Assembly (NCBI RefSeq): GCF_024213195.1
Contig: NZ_JANAVF010000008.1
Coordinates: 186,001 to 250,000, forward strand
Source of the DNA: Streptomyces sp. TBY4
GTDB lineage: Bacteria > Actinomycetota > Actinomycetes > Streptomycetales > Streptomycetaceae
Direction: 5' to 3'
Length of the DNA: 64,000 nt
Every line of letters begins with the position of its first letter. Positions within the stretch are counted from its first letter, which is position 1. Below are positions 28,472 through 37,463 of the stretch, piece by piece. The position numbers were made by a program, and so were the translations under genes. The notes under the pieces were generated by a model. That model made no database searches. It worked only from the letters and a program-made list of their open reading frames with translations, and had not been told where the DNA came from.

Positions 28472-31344
28472 TGAAGATCACTTTTCTGCTGACCACTGCC
28501 GACGCCGTGGGAGGCACCGAACGAGCTGTCTTCAATCAGGCGGCGGAGCTGGCGTCCCGGCACGACGTACGGGTCCTCAGCATCTTCCGCAGCAAGCCGG
28601 AGCTGTTCTTCGCGCTCGACGAGCGGGTACGGGTCGACTACCTCATCGACCAGACCGGCCCCGTGCCCCGGCCGATGCGCCGGGTCGATCTGGGCGACGA
28701 CACGTACGCCGCCCTCTCCAAGCAGTCCAGCAACCTGGTCGACCGGGCCTGGGAGGCCGCGTTCAACCGGCTGTCGGACATCGAGCTGGAACTCGCGCTC
28801 CAGCACACCGACACCGACATCCTCATCACGACCACCCCGGCCCTGATGGCGCTCGTGGTCCAGCTCGCCCCCAGCAGGGTCATCACCGTGCACCAGGAGC
28901 ACCGCGTCTCCGAGCTGCGCGGCACCAGCGGCGAGCCGCTCCTGAAGTACTCCGCACGGCTCGACGCCCTCGCCGTGCTCAGCGGCCGCACCCGCGACTG
29001 GTTCGCCGAGACCCTCGGAGCCAGCGCGCCCCGCATCGAGGTCATCCCCAACGCCCTGCCCACGGGCTTCCGGCCGCGCTCCACCCTGGAGACCCGTACG
29101 GTCGTCACCGCCGGGCGGCTCGTCGGCGAGAAGCAGCTCGACCACGCGATCAACGCCTGGGCGCAGATCGCCCCCCGCCACCCCGACTGGATCCTGCGGA
29201 TCTTCGGCGACGGCCCGCTCTCCGGAGCGCTGCGCCGTCAGATCAACCAGCTCGGTCTGCACGACAGCATCCAGCTCAACGGCAACACCCCGCACCTCGC
29301 CGAGGAATGGGCCAAGGCCAGCATCGCGCTGATGACCTCCCGCAACGAGGCCTTCCCGCTCGTCCTCATGGAGGCGCAGGCCGCGGGCGTGCCCGTGCTC
29401 TCCTACGACTGCCCCAACGGCCCCAGCGAGATCATCCTGGACGGCCGGTCGGGCATCCTCGTGCCGCACGGGGACGTCGAGGCCCTCGCGGTGCAGCTCA
29501 ACCGCCTCATCGAGGACCAGCAGCTGCGCCACCGGATGGGCGCCGAGGCCGCGCACACCATCCACCGCTTCGACCCGCCCCAGATCACCTCCCAGTGGGA
29601 GAAGCTCTTCAAGGAGCTGGCGGGCCACCGCGAGAGCGGCCGGCGCGACGCCACCAAGGCCGACCGCCTCGCCCTGCACGCCGTGCACAGCGGACTCACC
29701 GGCGCGGCCACGGCGGCCGCCCCCGCCCCGCCCAGCCAGTCGCGCTCCGGGAGCCAGCGCCAGCTGGAGCAGCAGGTCGCCAAGCGCCGCCGCGAGCTCG
29801 TCCGCGACGGCGGCCAGCTCTGCCGGGTCACCGACTCCGAGTCCCCCTTCGACATCGTCCAGGCGAACCTGGCGCTGGCGGCCGACGCCCTCGAGGCGGC
29901 CGGGATCCCGTACCTCCTCACGCGCGACACGATGGTGCGCAAGACCATCGCCGTCCACGCCAGCTACCGCGAGGCCGTCCTCAAGGCACTGGCCGGCCAC
30001 TACCGGCAGGAAGCCGTCTACGCGGCCCTCCTCAACGAGCGCCAGGACGCCATCACCACCGTCCTCGCCGGACTCTGCGAGGACCACTTGCAGCTCCCGT
30101 GCACCGGTGTCCGCGTCTACCAGAGCGTCGTGACCACCTCGCGCACCCTGCGCATGGGCGCCGTGTACGGATGCACGATCTCCTTCTGGGAGACCGACCC
30201 CGAGGAGGCGGAGTTCGTGATCACGCCCGCGCGCACCCTCATCGGCGACCGGATCTCCCAGTACTCGATGAGCCGGGTCTCCACCGTCCTGTCCGGCCGC
30301 AACTACCCGACCATCGCCCCGTTCGCGCAGCCCCTGCACGCCGACGTGAACTTCCCCATCGACGCCGTCTACACGTGGGTCGACGGCTCGGACGTCAACT
30401 GGCTGGAACGCAAGAACCAGGTGCTGTCCGGGCTCGGCCTGGAGACGGTGGACGCCGCGGCGAGCGCCGCGCGCTTCCGCAGCCGCGACGAGCTGCGCTA
30501 CTCGCTGCGCTCGATCGACATGTACGCGCCGTGGATCCGGAACATCTACATCGTCACCGACCGGCAGGTGCCGGCCTGGCTCGACACCACCCACCACCGG
30601 GTGCGCGTCGTCGACCACACGGAGATCTTCGGCAACCGCGGCGCGCTGCCGACCTTCAACTCGCACGCCATCGAGAGCCAGCTCCACCACATCGAGGGCC
30701 TCGCCGAGCACTTCCTCTACTTCAACGACGACTTCTTCATCGGCCGCACCGTGCTGCCGAACCTCTTCTTCGAGGGCAACGGCCAGGCGAAGCACTTCCT
30801 GTCGCCGACCGCCATCCCGATGCTCCCCACGCGCCAGGACGACGACTTCAACATCAGCGCGGCCAAGAACAACCGCGCGCTGATCGCCGGCTCCTTCGGC
30901 CAGTCCCTGACCCACGGCTTCCTGCACGCGCCGTACCCGATGCGCCGCAGCATCATGGCCGACCTGCACCAGACCTACCCCGAGGTCATGGCCCAGACCG
31001 CCGCGAGCAGGCTGCGTGCGCACAGCGACGTCTCCACCGCCTCCTCCCTGCACCACTACTTCGGCTACCAGACCAGCCGCAGCATCCCCGGACGGATCGC
31101 CTGCGGTTTCGTCAACGTCGGCCTGAGCGAGCACCGCACCCGCCTCACCCGACTGATGACGGCCCGCCCGCACGACGTCTTCTGCCTGAACGACTACCAC
31201 GACGGCGATGTCCCGGAGGAGGAGCAGGACGCGATCCTCGCGGCGTTCCTCCCGAGCTACTTCCCCGTCGCGAGCCAGTTCGAGTACGGCGCGCCGCGGA
31301 ACCAGCGGTACCACACCAACCAGATGCCCGAGTGGCCGCTGTGA
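28471..31344 (+). CDS. glycosyltransferase family 4 fused to a Stealth phosphotransferase
   Basis: A 957-residue two-enzyme protein. Residues 1 to about 395 are a GT4 glycosyltransferase of TagE/teichoic-acid type, with the nucleotide-sugar site around RNEAFPLVLMEAQAAGVPVL (about 290-310). A Gln/Arg-rich linker (about 400-440) follows, then a Stealth part with its own N-terminal module and CR1 IDAVYTWVDGSD (about 627), CR2 SRDELRYSLRSI through HFLYFNDDFFIG (about 670-757), CR3 HAPYPMRRSIM (about 818) and CR4 VFCLNDYHDG (about 900). The fusion suggests one protein adds a sugar and a sugar-phosphate to the same polymer. Confidence 0.9.
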   Translation: MKITFLLTTADAVGGTERAVFNQAAELASRHDVRVLSIFRSKPELFFALDERVRVDYLIDQTGPVPRPMRRVDLGDDTYAALSKQSSNLVDRAWEAAFNRLSDIELELALQHTDTDILITTTPALMALVVQLAPSRVITVHQEHRVSELRGTSGEPLLKYSARLDALAVLSGRTRDWFAETLGASAPRIEVIPNALPTGFRPRSTLETRTVVTAGRLVGEKQLDHAINAWAQIAPRHPDWILRIFGDGPLSGALRRQINQLGLHDSIQLNGNTPHLAEEWAKASIALMTSRNEAFPLVLMEAQAAGVPVLSYDCPNGPSEIILDGRSGILVPHGDVEALAVQLNRLIEDQQLRHRMGAEAAHTIHRFDPPQITSQWEKLFKELAGHRESGRRDATKADRLALHAVHSGLTGAATAAAPAPPSQSRSGSQRQLEQQVAKRRRELVRDGGQLCRVTDSESPFDIVQANLALAADALEAAGIPYLLTRDTMVRKTIAVHASYREAVLKALAGHYRQEAVYAALLNERQDAITTVLAGLCEDHLQLPCTGVRVYQSVVTTSRTLRMGAVYGCTISFWETDPEEAEFVITPARTLIGDRISQYSMSRVSTVLSGRNYPTIAPFAQPLHADVNFPIDAVYTWVDGSDVNWLERKNQVLSGLGLETVDAAASAARFRSRDELRYSLRSIDMYAPWIRNIYIVTDRQVPAWLDTTHHRVRVVDHTEIFGNRGALPTFNSHAIESQLHHIEGLAEHFLYFNDDFFIGRTVLPNLFFEGNGQAKHFLSPTAIPMLPTRQDDDFNISAAKNNRALIAGSFGQSLTHGFLHAPYPMRRSIMADLHQTYPEVMAQTAASRLRAHSDVSTASSLHHYFGYQTSRSIPGRIACGFVNVGLSEHRTRLTRLMTARPHDVFCLNDYHDGDVPEEEQDAILAAFLPSYFPVASQFEYGAPRNQRYHTNQMPEWPL

Positions 31345-31387
31345 CCGGCAGCCGACGTCCGAGTACGAAAGGGAACAGGGAGCAGCC

Positions 31388-32779
31388 ATGAGCAAGATCT
31401 GCATTATCGGGAACTCCGTGGCTGCTTCGCGCACGCCCCAGGAATCGCCGCTGGCCGGATGGGGGCAGTTCCTCGGGGAATTCCTCACGCCGTACCACGA
31501 GGTGCGCAACTACGCCCGTGATGCCATGACGCTGCGCGGCTACTTCAGCGAGCGGTTCGCCACCCTCCTGAACCTGATCGACCCCGGTGACGTCGTCCTC
31601 ATCGCCTTCGGCGGGGTGGAGCAGCGCGTGGACAACCCGCTGCGCTACCACGGGCCGCGCGAGTTCAAGGAGTTCATACGCCTCTACGTGGAGCGGATCC
31701 GCGGCGAGGGTGCGATCCCGGTCCTGCTCACCCCCGCCGCCCGGTGCGCGTTCGAGGCCGACGGGAGCGTCTCCAACACCCGCGAGCACTATCCGCAGCT
31801 GATGCGCGAGGCCGCCGCCGAGACGGACACCGTGCTCGTCGACATGAACGCCTTCACGATGCAGCTCCTGCACGACCTGGGACCGCAGCGGGCCCGGCGC
31901 TACTTCCGCTGGACGGACCCCGCCGAGCACCCCAACCACCCCGACGGCATCATCGACTCCTCGCACTTCAACGAGATCGGTGCGCGCGAGGTGGCGCGGA
32001 TGGTCGCCATCTCGCTCTACAACTCCCAGGCGCTGCCGCACGGCCTGATCGCTCCGGAGACGGTCCAGGTCGGAGCCGAGTACCCGCCGGTGCTGGAAGA
32101 GTTCACCGTGGAGAAGCCGGAGTTCGCGCTCTACGCGGACATGCGGGTCGGCAACGCGCCGACGATCGCCTCCCCGGGGGCGAACCGCACGGTGGGCGCG
32201 ATGCAGAAGTTCACCGGCACCGCCGACCCCGGCACCTCCTACCTGCTCTTCTTCGAGGGCGGCAGCTACCTCGGCGGTACGCGGGTCAACGCCGAGGGCA
32301 AGTGGTCCTGGCGCCGGGTGATCAACTGGACCCCGGGCCGCCACGAGATCCAGGTCGTCGGCCACACCCCGCAGGGCGTCTCCCCGCTCGCCGTCCTCCC
32401 CTTCACGGTCAAGACCTCCGTCCTCGCGCCGGTGGTGACCGGGCCCCGGGAGGGTGCCTGGACCGGCACGCGCCCCCGCTTCTCCGGAACCGTGGAGAAG
32501 GGCGTCAAGAAGGTCTCCGTCCTCGAGGGCGGACGGCTGATCGGCTCCGCCCCCGTACAGGACGACGGCAGCTGGAAGTTCACGCATCCGCACGACTGGA
32601 AGCCGGGAACGTTCCAGGTGCAGTTCGTCTCGATCTTCAGCGCCATCCACTCGGAGCCCGCCACGCGGACGATCCGGGTGCACGGGATCCCCGAAGGCAG
32701 CTGGATCCGGGAGTCCGCGCTGGCGGCCCGTCACGACTGCGTCGAGAAGTGCGAGCACGTGCCCTTCTCCGGCCGCTGA
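31388..32779 (+). CDS. SGNH-hydrolase-like protein with two Ig-like repeats
   Basis: A 463-residue protein. Residues 1 to about 220 have the SGNH/rhamnogalacturonan-acetylesterase layout: the block I serine in IGNSVAA (about 6-12) and block V DSSHFN (about 195-200). Block III, normally GxND, reads FGGVEQR here, so the usual oxyanion-hole asparagine is absent. Two Ig-like repeats follow (FTGTADPG... about 276 and FSGTVEKG... about 365). No signal peptide is visible. As the last gene of the glycan run it could remove or add O-acetyl groups on the polymer. AGGGAG lies before the ATG. Confidence 0.75.
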   Translation: MSKICIIGNSVAASRTPQESPLAGWGQFLGEFLTPYHEVRNYARDAMTLRGYFSERFATLLNLIDPGDVVLIAFGGVEQRVDNPLRYHGPREFKEFIRLYVERIRGEGAIPVLLTPAARCAFEADGSVSNTREHYPQLMREAAAETDTVLVDMNAFTMQLLHDLGPQRARRYFRWTDPAEHPNHPDGIIDSSHFNEIGAREVARMVAISLYNSQALPHGLIAPETVQVGAEYPPVLEEFTVEKPEFALYADMRVGNAPTIASPGANRTVGAMQKFTGTADPGTSYLLFFEGGSYLGGTRVNAEGKWSWRRVINWTPGRHEIQVVGHTPQGVSPLAVLPFTVKTSVLAPVVTGPREGAWTGTRPRFSGTVEKGVKKVSVLEGGRLIGSAPVQDDGSWKFTHPHDWKPGTFQVQFVSIFSAIHSEPATRTIRVHGIPEGSWIRESALAARHDCVEKCEHVPFSGR

Positions 32780-32795
32780 AGGACGCCTTGCGCAT

Positions 32796-32828
32796 GAGCC
32801 GGACCCGCGGACCCCGCGGGTCCGGCTC
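32796..32828. terminator. bidirectional terminator after the glycan locus
   Basis: A perfect 15-bp stem (GAGCCGGACCCGCGG with CCGCGGGTCCGGCTC) and a 3-base loop between two convergent genes. Confidence 0.9.
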
Positions 32829-32834
32829 TTCGCG

Positions 32835-33851
32835 TTACTTGTGGATCTCCACGGTCGCGTAGAGGGGGCCGTGGTCCGACTTGCCGTTCGGAGCCACTTC
32901 CCGCTCGTTCGGCGTGGTGTCCATGCGGTCGTAGTCCACGCCGCAGGAGGAGAACCGCGCCTTCTCGCCGGACTCCCCGGGGCTCGCGAAGATGTGGTCG
33001 AGGGTGCGGTAGACGTGCTTGCCGGCCTTGGCGTCCCACGCGTGGTGCGTGCCGCCGACCTTGTCGGTCAGCGCCTCGCACTCGCTCAGCATGCTCGTGA
33101 GCGGGTCGAGGTCTTCGGCCTTCGAGTTCCGGTTGAAGTCCCCGGTCAGGATGAACGGCTTGCCGTCCGGAGAGGTGAGCCGGGAGATCCGCTCCGCCTG
33201 CTCGGCGCCGCGCGGGTCGTCCCCGGGGACCAGGTGCGTGGTGCAGATGCGGTGGGACCACCCCTCGACGTCCGCGCACAGCAGCGGCATCACGTGCTCC
33301 CCGCTCTCCGGGGGCTCGTCGGAGAGGGTGTTGTCCTGCGAGGACGACTCGATCTTCCCGTGGACCGCGATGGCCACTCCCAGCTCGCCCGTGAGCGAGC
33401 CGCGGCACTCCGAGGCCCCGTCGGGCCGCGTACCGCGGGCCCGGAGGATGCTCCAGCCTTCGCCCAGGGCGCTCTTGAGCAGGGCGAGATGGCTGCCCGT
33501 GGCCCCGCCGCAGACCTCCTGCAGGGTGACGACGTCGGCGTTGCGTTCGTCGACCATCTCGACGATCTCGCGCACCGTCAGATCGGGCCGGTTGCGGTTG
33601 GGGCAGAAGCCGCGCTTGCCGCGCTGTCCGCCCGCCTCCCCGCAGATGTTCCAGTTCAGTACGTTGACGTGGCCGGGGCCGGCCGCCGGCGCGGGCTCCG
33701 GCCGGTCCTCCTCGGAGGTCATGGCGTACCCCGCGGCCCCCAGCAGCACGGCGATCACCGCGCACAGCACCGTCACGACGACCGGCGCCGGTATCCGGGA
33801 GAACCGGGAGGGAGGCCGTGAACTGTTGTTTCGCGGGTACATCCGATTCAT
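32835..33851 (-). CDS. membrane-anchored endonuclease/exonuclease/phosphatase-family protein
   Basis: A protein of about 338 residues with one N-terminal membrane helix (IPAPVVVTVLCAVIAVLLGAA) and an extracytoplasmic EEP domain (DNase I/sphingomyelinase fold): NVLNWNICGE, the metal-binding LQEV, TGDFNRN, and the catalytic His in KSDHGPLYA. It could be a nuclease or a phospholipase. The start is uncertain: ATG 33851 is used here, a GTG at 33881 or an ATG at 33842 are possible, and none has a clear ribosome-binding site. GATAAT lies at 33857-33852. Confidence 0.82.
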   Translation of the reverse strand: MNRMYPRNNSSRPPSRFSRIPAPVVVTVLCAVIAVLLGAAGYAMTSEEDRPEPAPAAGPGHVNVLNWNICGEAGGQRGKRGFCPNRNRPDLTVREIVEMVDERNADVVTLQEVCGGATGSHLALLKSALGEGWSILRARGTRPDGASECRGSLTGELGVAIAVHGKIESSSQDNTLSDEPPESGEHVMPLLCADVEGWSHRICTTHLVPGDDPRGAEQAERISRLTSPDGKPFILTGDFNRNSKAEDLDPLTSMLSECEALTDKVGGTHHAWDAKAGKHVYRTLDHIFASPGESGEKARFSSCGVDYDRMDTTPNEREVAPNGKSDHGPLYATVEIHK

Positions 33852-33906
33852 TATCCGAGGTCGCGGCCGGTGCCGGGACACCGGGTCGGGAATGGGCGGA
33901 AGACGG

Positions 33907-33953
33907 CGGCGCCCGCCCCCGCCCCCGGGGTACGGAGGCGGGGGCGGGCGCCG
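33907..33953 (-). terminator. fadB terminator
   Basis: A 17-bp perfect GC stem (GGCGCCCGCCCCCGCC core) with a 13-base loop, 25 bp past the stop of the fadB-like gene. Confidence 0.9.
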
Positions 33954-33977
33954 TGGGTCACGCGGTGCGGCGGCGGA

Positions 33978-36110
33978 TCAGACCGGAACGCTCGCCAGGC
34001 CCGGGGCCAGGAACTTCTTGCCGTTGACCCGCTCGGAGACGCCCTCACGGTCCAGGTACGGGGTGACACCGCCCAGGTGGAAGGGCCAGCCCGCGCCCGT
34101 GATCAGGCAGAGGTCGATGTCCTGGGCCTCGGCCACGACACCCTCCTCCAGCATCAGGCCGATCTCCTGCGCCACCGCGTCCAGGACGCGGTCGCGGACC
34201 TGCTCCTCGGTCAGGACGACGTCGCCCTGCACGAGGAGGGCGGCGACCTCGGGGTCCAGCTCCGGCTTGCCGGAATCGTAGACGTAGAAGCCGCGCTTGC
34301 CGGCCTTGACCACGGCGGCCAGGTTCGGGGACACGGTGAAGCGCTCCGGGAAGGCGCGGTTCAGGGTCTCGGAGACGTGCAGACCGATCGCCGGGCCGAC
34401 GAGCTCCAGGAGCACCAGCGGGGACATCGGCAGGCCGAGCGGCTCGATGGCCTTCTCGGCGGTGACCACCGGGGTGCCCTCGTCGATGACGTTCTGGATC
34501 TCGCCCATGAAGCGGGTCAGGATGCGGTTCACGACGAACGCCGGGGCGTCCTTGGTGAGGACCGCGGTCTTCTTCAGCTTCCGCGCGACACCGAAGGCCG
34601 TGGCCAGCGAGGCGTCGTCGGTCTGCTCGCCGCGGACGATCTCCAGCAGCGGGAGGATCGCGACGGGGTTGAAGAAGTGGAAGCCGACCACGCGCTCCGG
34701 GTGCTGGAGCTTGGAGGCCATCTCGGAGACCGACAGCGAGGAGGTGTTGGTGGCGAGGATCGCGTGCGCCGGGGCGACCGCCTCGACCTCCGCGAACACC
34801 TTCTGCTTGACGGACATCTCCTCGAACACGGCCTCGATGATGAAGTCCGCGTCCGCGAAGCCCTCGGCCTTGTCCAGGACGCCCGACACCAGGGCGGTCA
34901 GGCGGTTGGCCTTGTCCTGGTTGATGCGGCCCTTGCCGAGCAGCTTCTGGATCTCGGCCTGGACGTAGCCCACGCCCTTGTCCACGCGCTCCTGGTCGAT
35001 GTCGGTGAGGACCACCGGCACCTCCAGGCGGCGCAGGAACAGCAGCGCCAGCTGCGAGGCCATCAGGCCCGCGCCGACGACGCCGACCTTGGTGACCGGG
35101 CGGGCCAGGTTCTTGTCCGGGGCGCCGGCCGGGCGCTTGGCGCGCTTCTGGACCAGGTTGAAGGCGTAGATGCCGGAGCGCAGTTCGCCGCCCATGATGA
35201 GGTCGGCCAGGGCCGCGTCCTCGGCGTCGAAGCCCTTCTGCAGGTCGCCGTCCTTGGCCGCCTCGATGATCTCCAGCGCGCGGTAGGCGGCCGGGGCCGC
35301 GCCGTGCACCTTGGAGTCGGCGATGAAGCGGCCCTTGGCCACGGCCGCGTCCCAGGCCTCGCCGCGGTCGATCTCCGGGCGGACGACCTCGGTGGTGCCG
35401 TTCAGCACGTTCGCGGTCCACAGGAGCGACTGCTCCAGGAAGTCCGCGCCGTCGAACAGCGCGTCCGCGATGCCCAGCTCGAAGACCTGCTTGCCCTTGA
35501 GCTGCCGGTTCTGGTTCAGCGAGTTCTCGATGATGACCGAGACCGCGCGCTCGGCGCCGATCAGGTTCGGCAGCAGGGCGCAGCCGCCCCAGCCGGGAAC
35601 CAGGCCGAGGAAGACCTCGGGCAGCGAGAAGGCCGGGATGGCCTTGGAGACGGTGCGGTAGGTGCAGTGCAGACCGACCTCGACACCGCCGCCCATCGCC
35701 GCGCCGTTGTAGTAGGCGAAGGTGGGGACGGCCAGCGCCGCGAGGCGCTTGAAGACGTCGTGGCCGCCCTTGCCGATGGCGAGCGCCTCGTCGTGCTTCT
35801 TCAGCAGCTCGACGCCCTTGAGGTCGGCGCCGACCGCGAAGATGAACGGCTTGCCGGTCAGGCCCGCACCGACGATGGAGCCCGCGAGGGCCTCCTGCTC
35901 GACCTGGTCGATCGCCGCGTTCAGGTTGGCGAGGGACTGCGGGCCGAAGGTGGTCGGCTTGGTGTGGTCCAGGCCGTTGTCCAGCGTGATGAGCGCGAAG
36001 CGCCCGGCGCCGAACGGCAGGTCCAGGTGGCGTACGAGCGCGCGCGTGACGACCTCGTCCGGGAACAGCTCGGCCGCGCCCTTCAGGAGCTCAGTGGTGG
36101 TGGTGCTCAC
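33978..36110 (-). CDS. fadB: fatty-acid oxidation protein, enoyl-CoA hydratase/3-hydroxyacyl-CoA dehydrogenase
   Basis: A 710-residue FadB/FadJ-type bifunctional enzyme of beta-oxidation. The N-terminal crotonase domain (oxyanion region YYNGAAMGGGVEVGLH near 125-140) hydrates trans-2-enoyl-CoA. The C-terminal part has the NAD-binding motif VGVVGAGLMASQLA (about 337-350) and two dehydrogenase C-domains. I chose the GTG at 36110; it overlaps the thiolase stop codon (GTGA) and has GGAGA upstream, so translation is coupled to the thiolase gene. Confidence 0.93.
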   Translation of the reverse strand: MSTTTTELLKGAAELFPDEVVTRALVRHLDLPFGAGRFALITLDNGLDHTKPTTFGPQSLANLNAAIDQVEQEALAGSIVGAGLTGKPFIFAVGADLKGVELLKKHDEALAIGKGGHDVFKRLAALAVPTFAYYNGAAMGGGVEVGLHCTYRTVSKAIPAFSLPEVFLGLVPGWGGCALLPNLIGAERAVSVIIENSLNQNRQLKGKQVFELGIADALFDGADFLEQSLLWTANVLNGTTEVVRPEIDRGEAWDAAVAKGRFIADSKVHGAAPAAYRALEIIEAAKDGDLQKGFDAEDAALADLIMGGELRSGIYAFNLVQKRAKRPAGAPDKNLARPVTKVGVVGAGLMASQLALLFLRRLEVPVVLTDIDQERVDKGVGYVQAEIQKLLGKGRINQDKANRLTALVSGVLDKAEGFADADFIIEAVFEEMSVKQKVFAEVEAVAPAHAILATNTSSLSVSEMASKLQHPERVVGFHFFNPVAILPLLEIVRGEQTDDASLATAFGVARKLKKTAVLTKDAPAFVVNRILTRFMGEIQNVIDEGTPVVTAEKAIEPLGLPMSPLVLLELVGPAIGLHVSETLNRAFPERFTVSPNLAAVVKAGKRGFYVYDSGKPELDPEVAALLVQGDVVLTEEQVRDRVLDAVAQEIGLMLEEGVVAEAQDIDLCLITGAGWPFHLGGVTPYLDREGVSERVNGKKFLAPGLASVPV

Positions 36111-37333
36111 TTGCTGTCTCCCTCGGCGGTGAAGTTCGGGTTCTCCCAGATGACCGTGGCGCCCATGCCGAAGCCGACGCACATGGTGGTCAGGCCGTAG
36201 CGGACCTCCGGCTGCTCCTCGAACTGGCGGGCCAGCTGCGTCATCAGGCGTACGCCCGAGGAGGCGAGCGGGTGGCCGAAGGCGATGGCGCCGCCGTACT
36301 GGTTGACGCGCGCGTCGTCGTCGGCGATGCCGTAGTGCTCCAGGAACGCCAGGACCTGGACCGCGAAGGCCTCGTTGACCTCGAAGAGGCCTATGTCCTC
36401 GATCGTCAGACCGGCCTGGGCCAGCGCCTTCTCGGTGGCCGGGATCGGGCCGTAGCCCATGACCTCCGGCTCGACACCCGCGAAGGAGTACGAGACCAGG
36501 CGCATCTTGACCGGGAGGTTGTTCTCGCGGGCGAAGTCCTCGGACGCGATGATCGCGGCCGTGGCACCGTCGTTGAGACCGGCGGCGTTGCCCGCAGTGA
36601 CCTTGCCGTGGGTACGGAAGGGGGTCTTGAGGTTCGCCAGGTTCTCCAGGGTGGTCCCCGGACGCATCGGCTCGTCGGCGGTGACCAGGCCCCAGCCCGT
36701 CTCACCGGCCGCCTCGTTGTTGTTGCGCACCGAGATCGGCACCAGGTCCTGCTGGATCTTGCCGTCGGCGTACGCCTTGGCGGCCTTCTCCTGCGAGCGC
36801 ACGGCGTACTCGTCGGCGCGGAGCTTGGTGATCGTCGGGTACCGGTCGTGCAGGTTCTCGGCGGTCATGCCCATGAACAGGGCGGACTCGTCGACCAGCT
36901 TCTCGGAGACGAAGCGCGGGTTCGGGTCCACGCCCTCGCCCATGGGGTGGCGGCCCATGTGCTCGACACCGCCGGCGAGGGCGACGTCGTACGCACCGAA
37001 GGCCACGCCGCCCGCGACGGCGGTCACGGCGGTGAGCGCGCCGGCGCACATGCGGTCGATGGAGTAGCCCGGGACGGACTGCGGGAGGCCCGCGAGGATG
37101 CCGGCCGTGCGGCCCAGCGTCAGGCCCTGGTCGCCGATCTGCGTGGTCGCGGCGATGGCGACCTCGTCGATCTTCGCGGGGTCCAGGTCCGGGTTGCGGC
37201 GCAGCAGCTCCCGGATCGCCTTGACGACGAGATCGTCGGCGCGGGTCTCGTTGTAGATGCCCTTCGGGCCCGCCTTGCCGAACGGGGTGCGGACGCCGTC
37301 GACGAAGACGACGTCCCTGACGGTACGAGGCAC
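36107..37333 (-). CDS. fadA: acetyl-CoA acyltransferase (thiolase)
   Basis: A 408-residue thiolase, completing beta-oxidation by cleaving 3-ketoacyl-CoA. The nucleophilic cysteine is in DRMCAGALT (about 90), the catalytic histidine in FGHPLASSG and the second cysteine in TTMCVGFGMG near the C-terminus. I chose the GTG at 37333 because GGAGGAGAG precedes it and the protein then begins MPRTVRDVVFVDG. First gene of a fadA-fadB operon. Confidence 0.94.
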   Translation of the reverse strand: MPRTVRDVVFVDGVRTPFGKAGPKGIYNETRADDLVVKAIRELLRRNPDLDPAKIDEVAIAATTQIGDQGLTLGRTAGILAGLPQSVPGYSIDRMCAGALTAVTAVAGGVAFGAYDVALAGGVEHMGRHPMGEGVDPNPRFVSEKLVDESALFMGMTAENLHDRYPTITKLRADEYAVRSQEKAAKAYADGKIQQDLVPISVRNNNEAAGETGWGLVTADEPMRPGTTLENLANLKTPFRTHGKVTAGNAAGLNDGATAAIIASEDFARENNLPVKMRLVSYSFAGVEPEVMGYGPIPATEKALAQAGLTIEDIGLFEVNEAFAVQVLAFLEHYGIADDDARVNQYGGAIAFGHPLASSGVRLMTQLARQFEEQPEVRYGLTTMCVGFGMGATVIWENPNFTAEGDSK

Positions 37334-37463
37334 GTTGGCTCTCCTCCAGGTGCGGGTGTGCACTGCTGCGCGGGGGCGCGTTCATTGCTGAGCGCCCGCT
37401 CACCTCATCATGCTACTTGTCGGTAACCGGCATGCACACCCCCCTCGGAAGGAGCGGCGAAGG

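Noticed and set aside
37410..37435. Possible FadR-type palindrome (CGGTAACCG) upstream of fadA
   Set aside because: Only 4-bp arms; too short to distinguish from chance.
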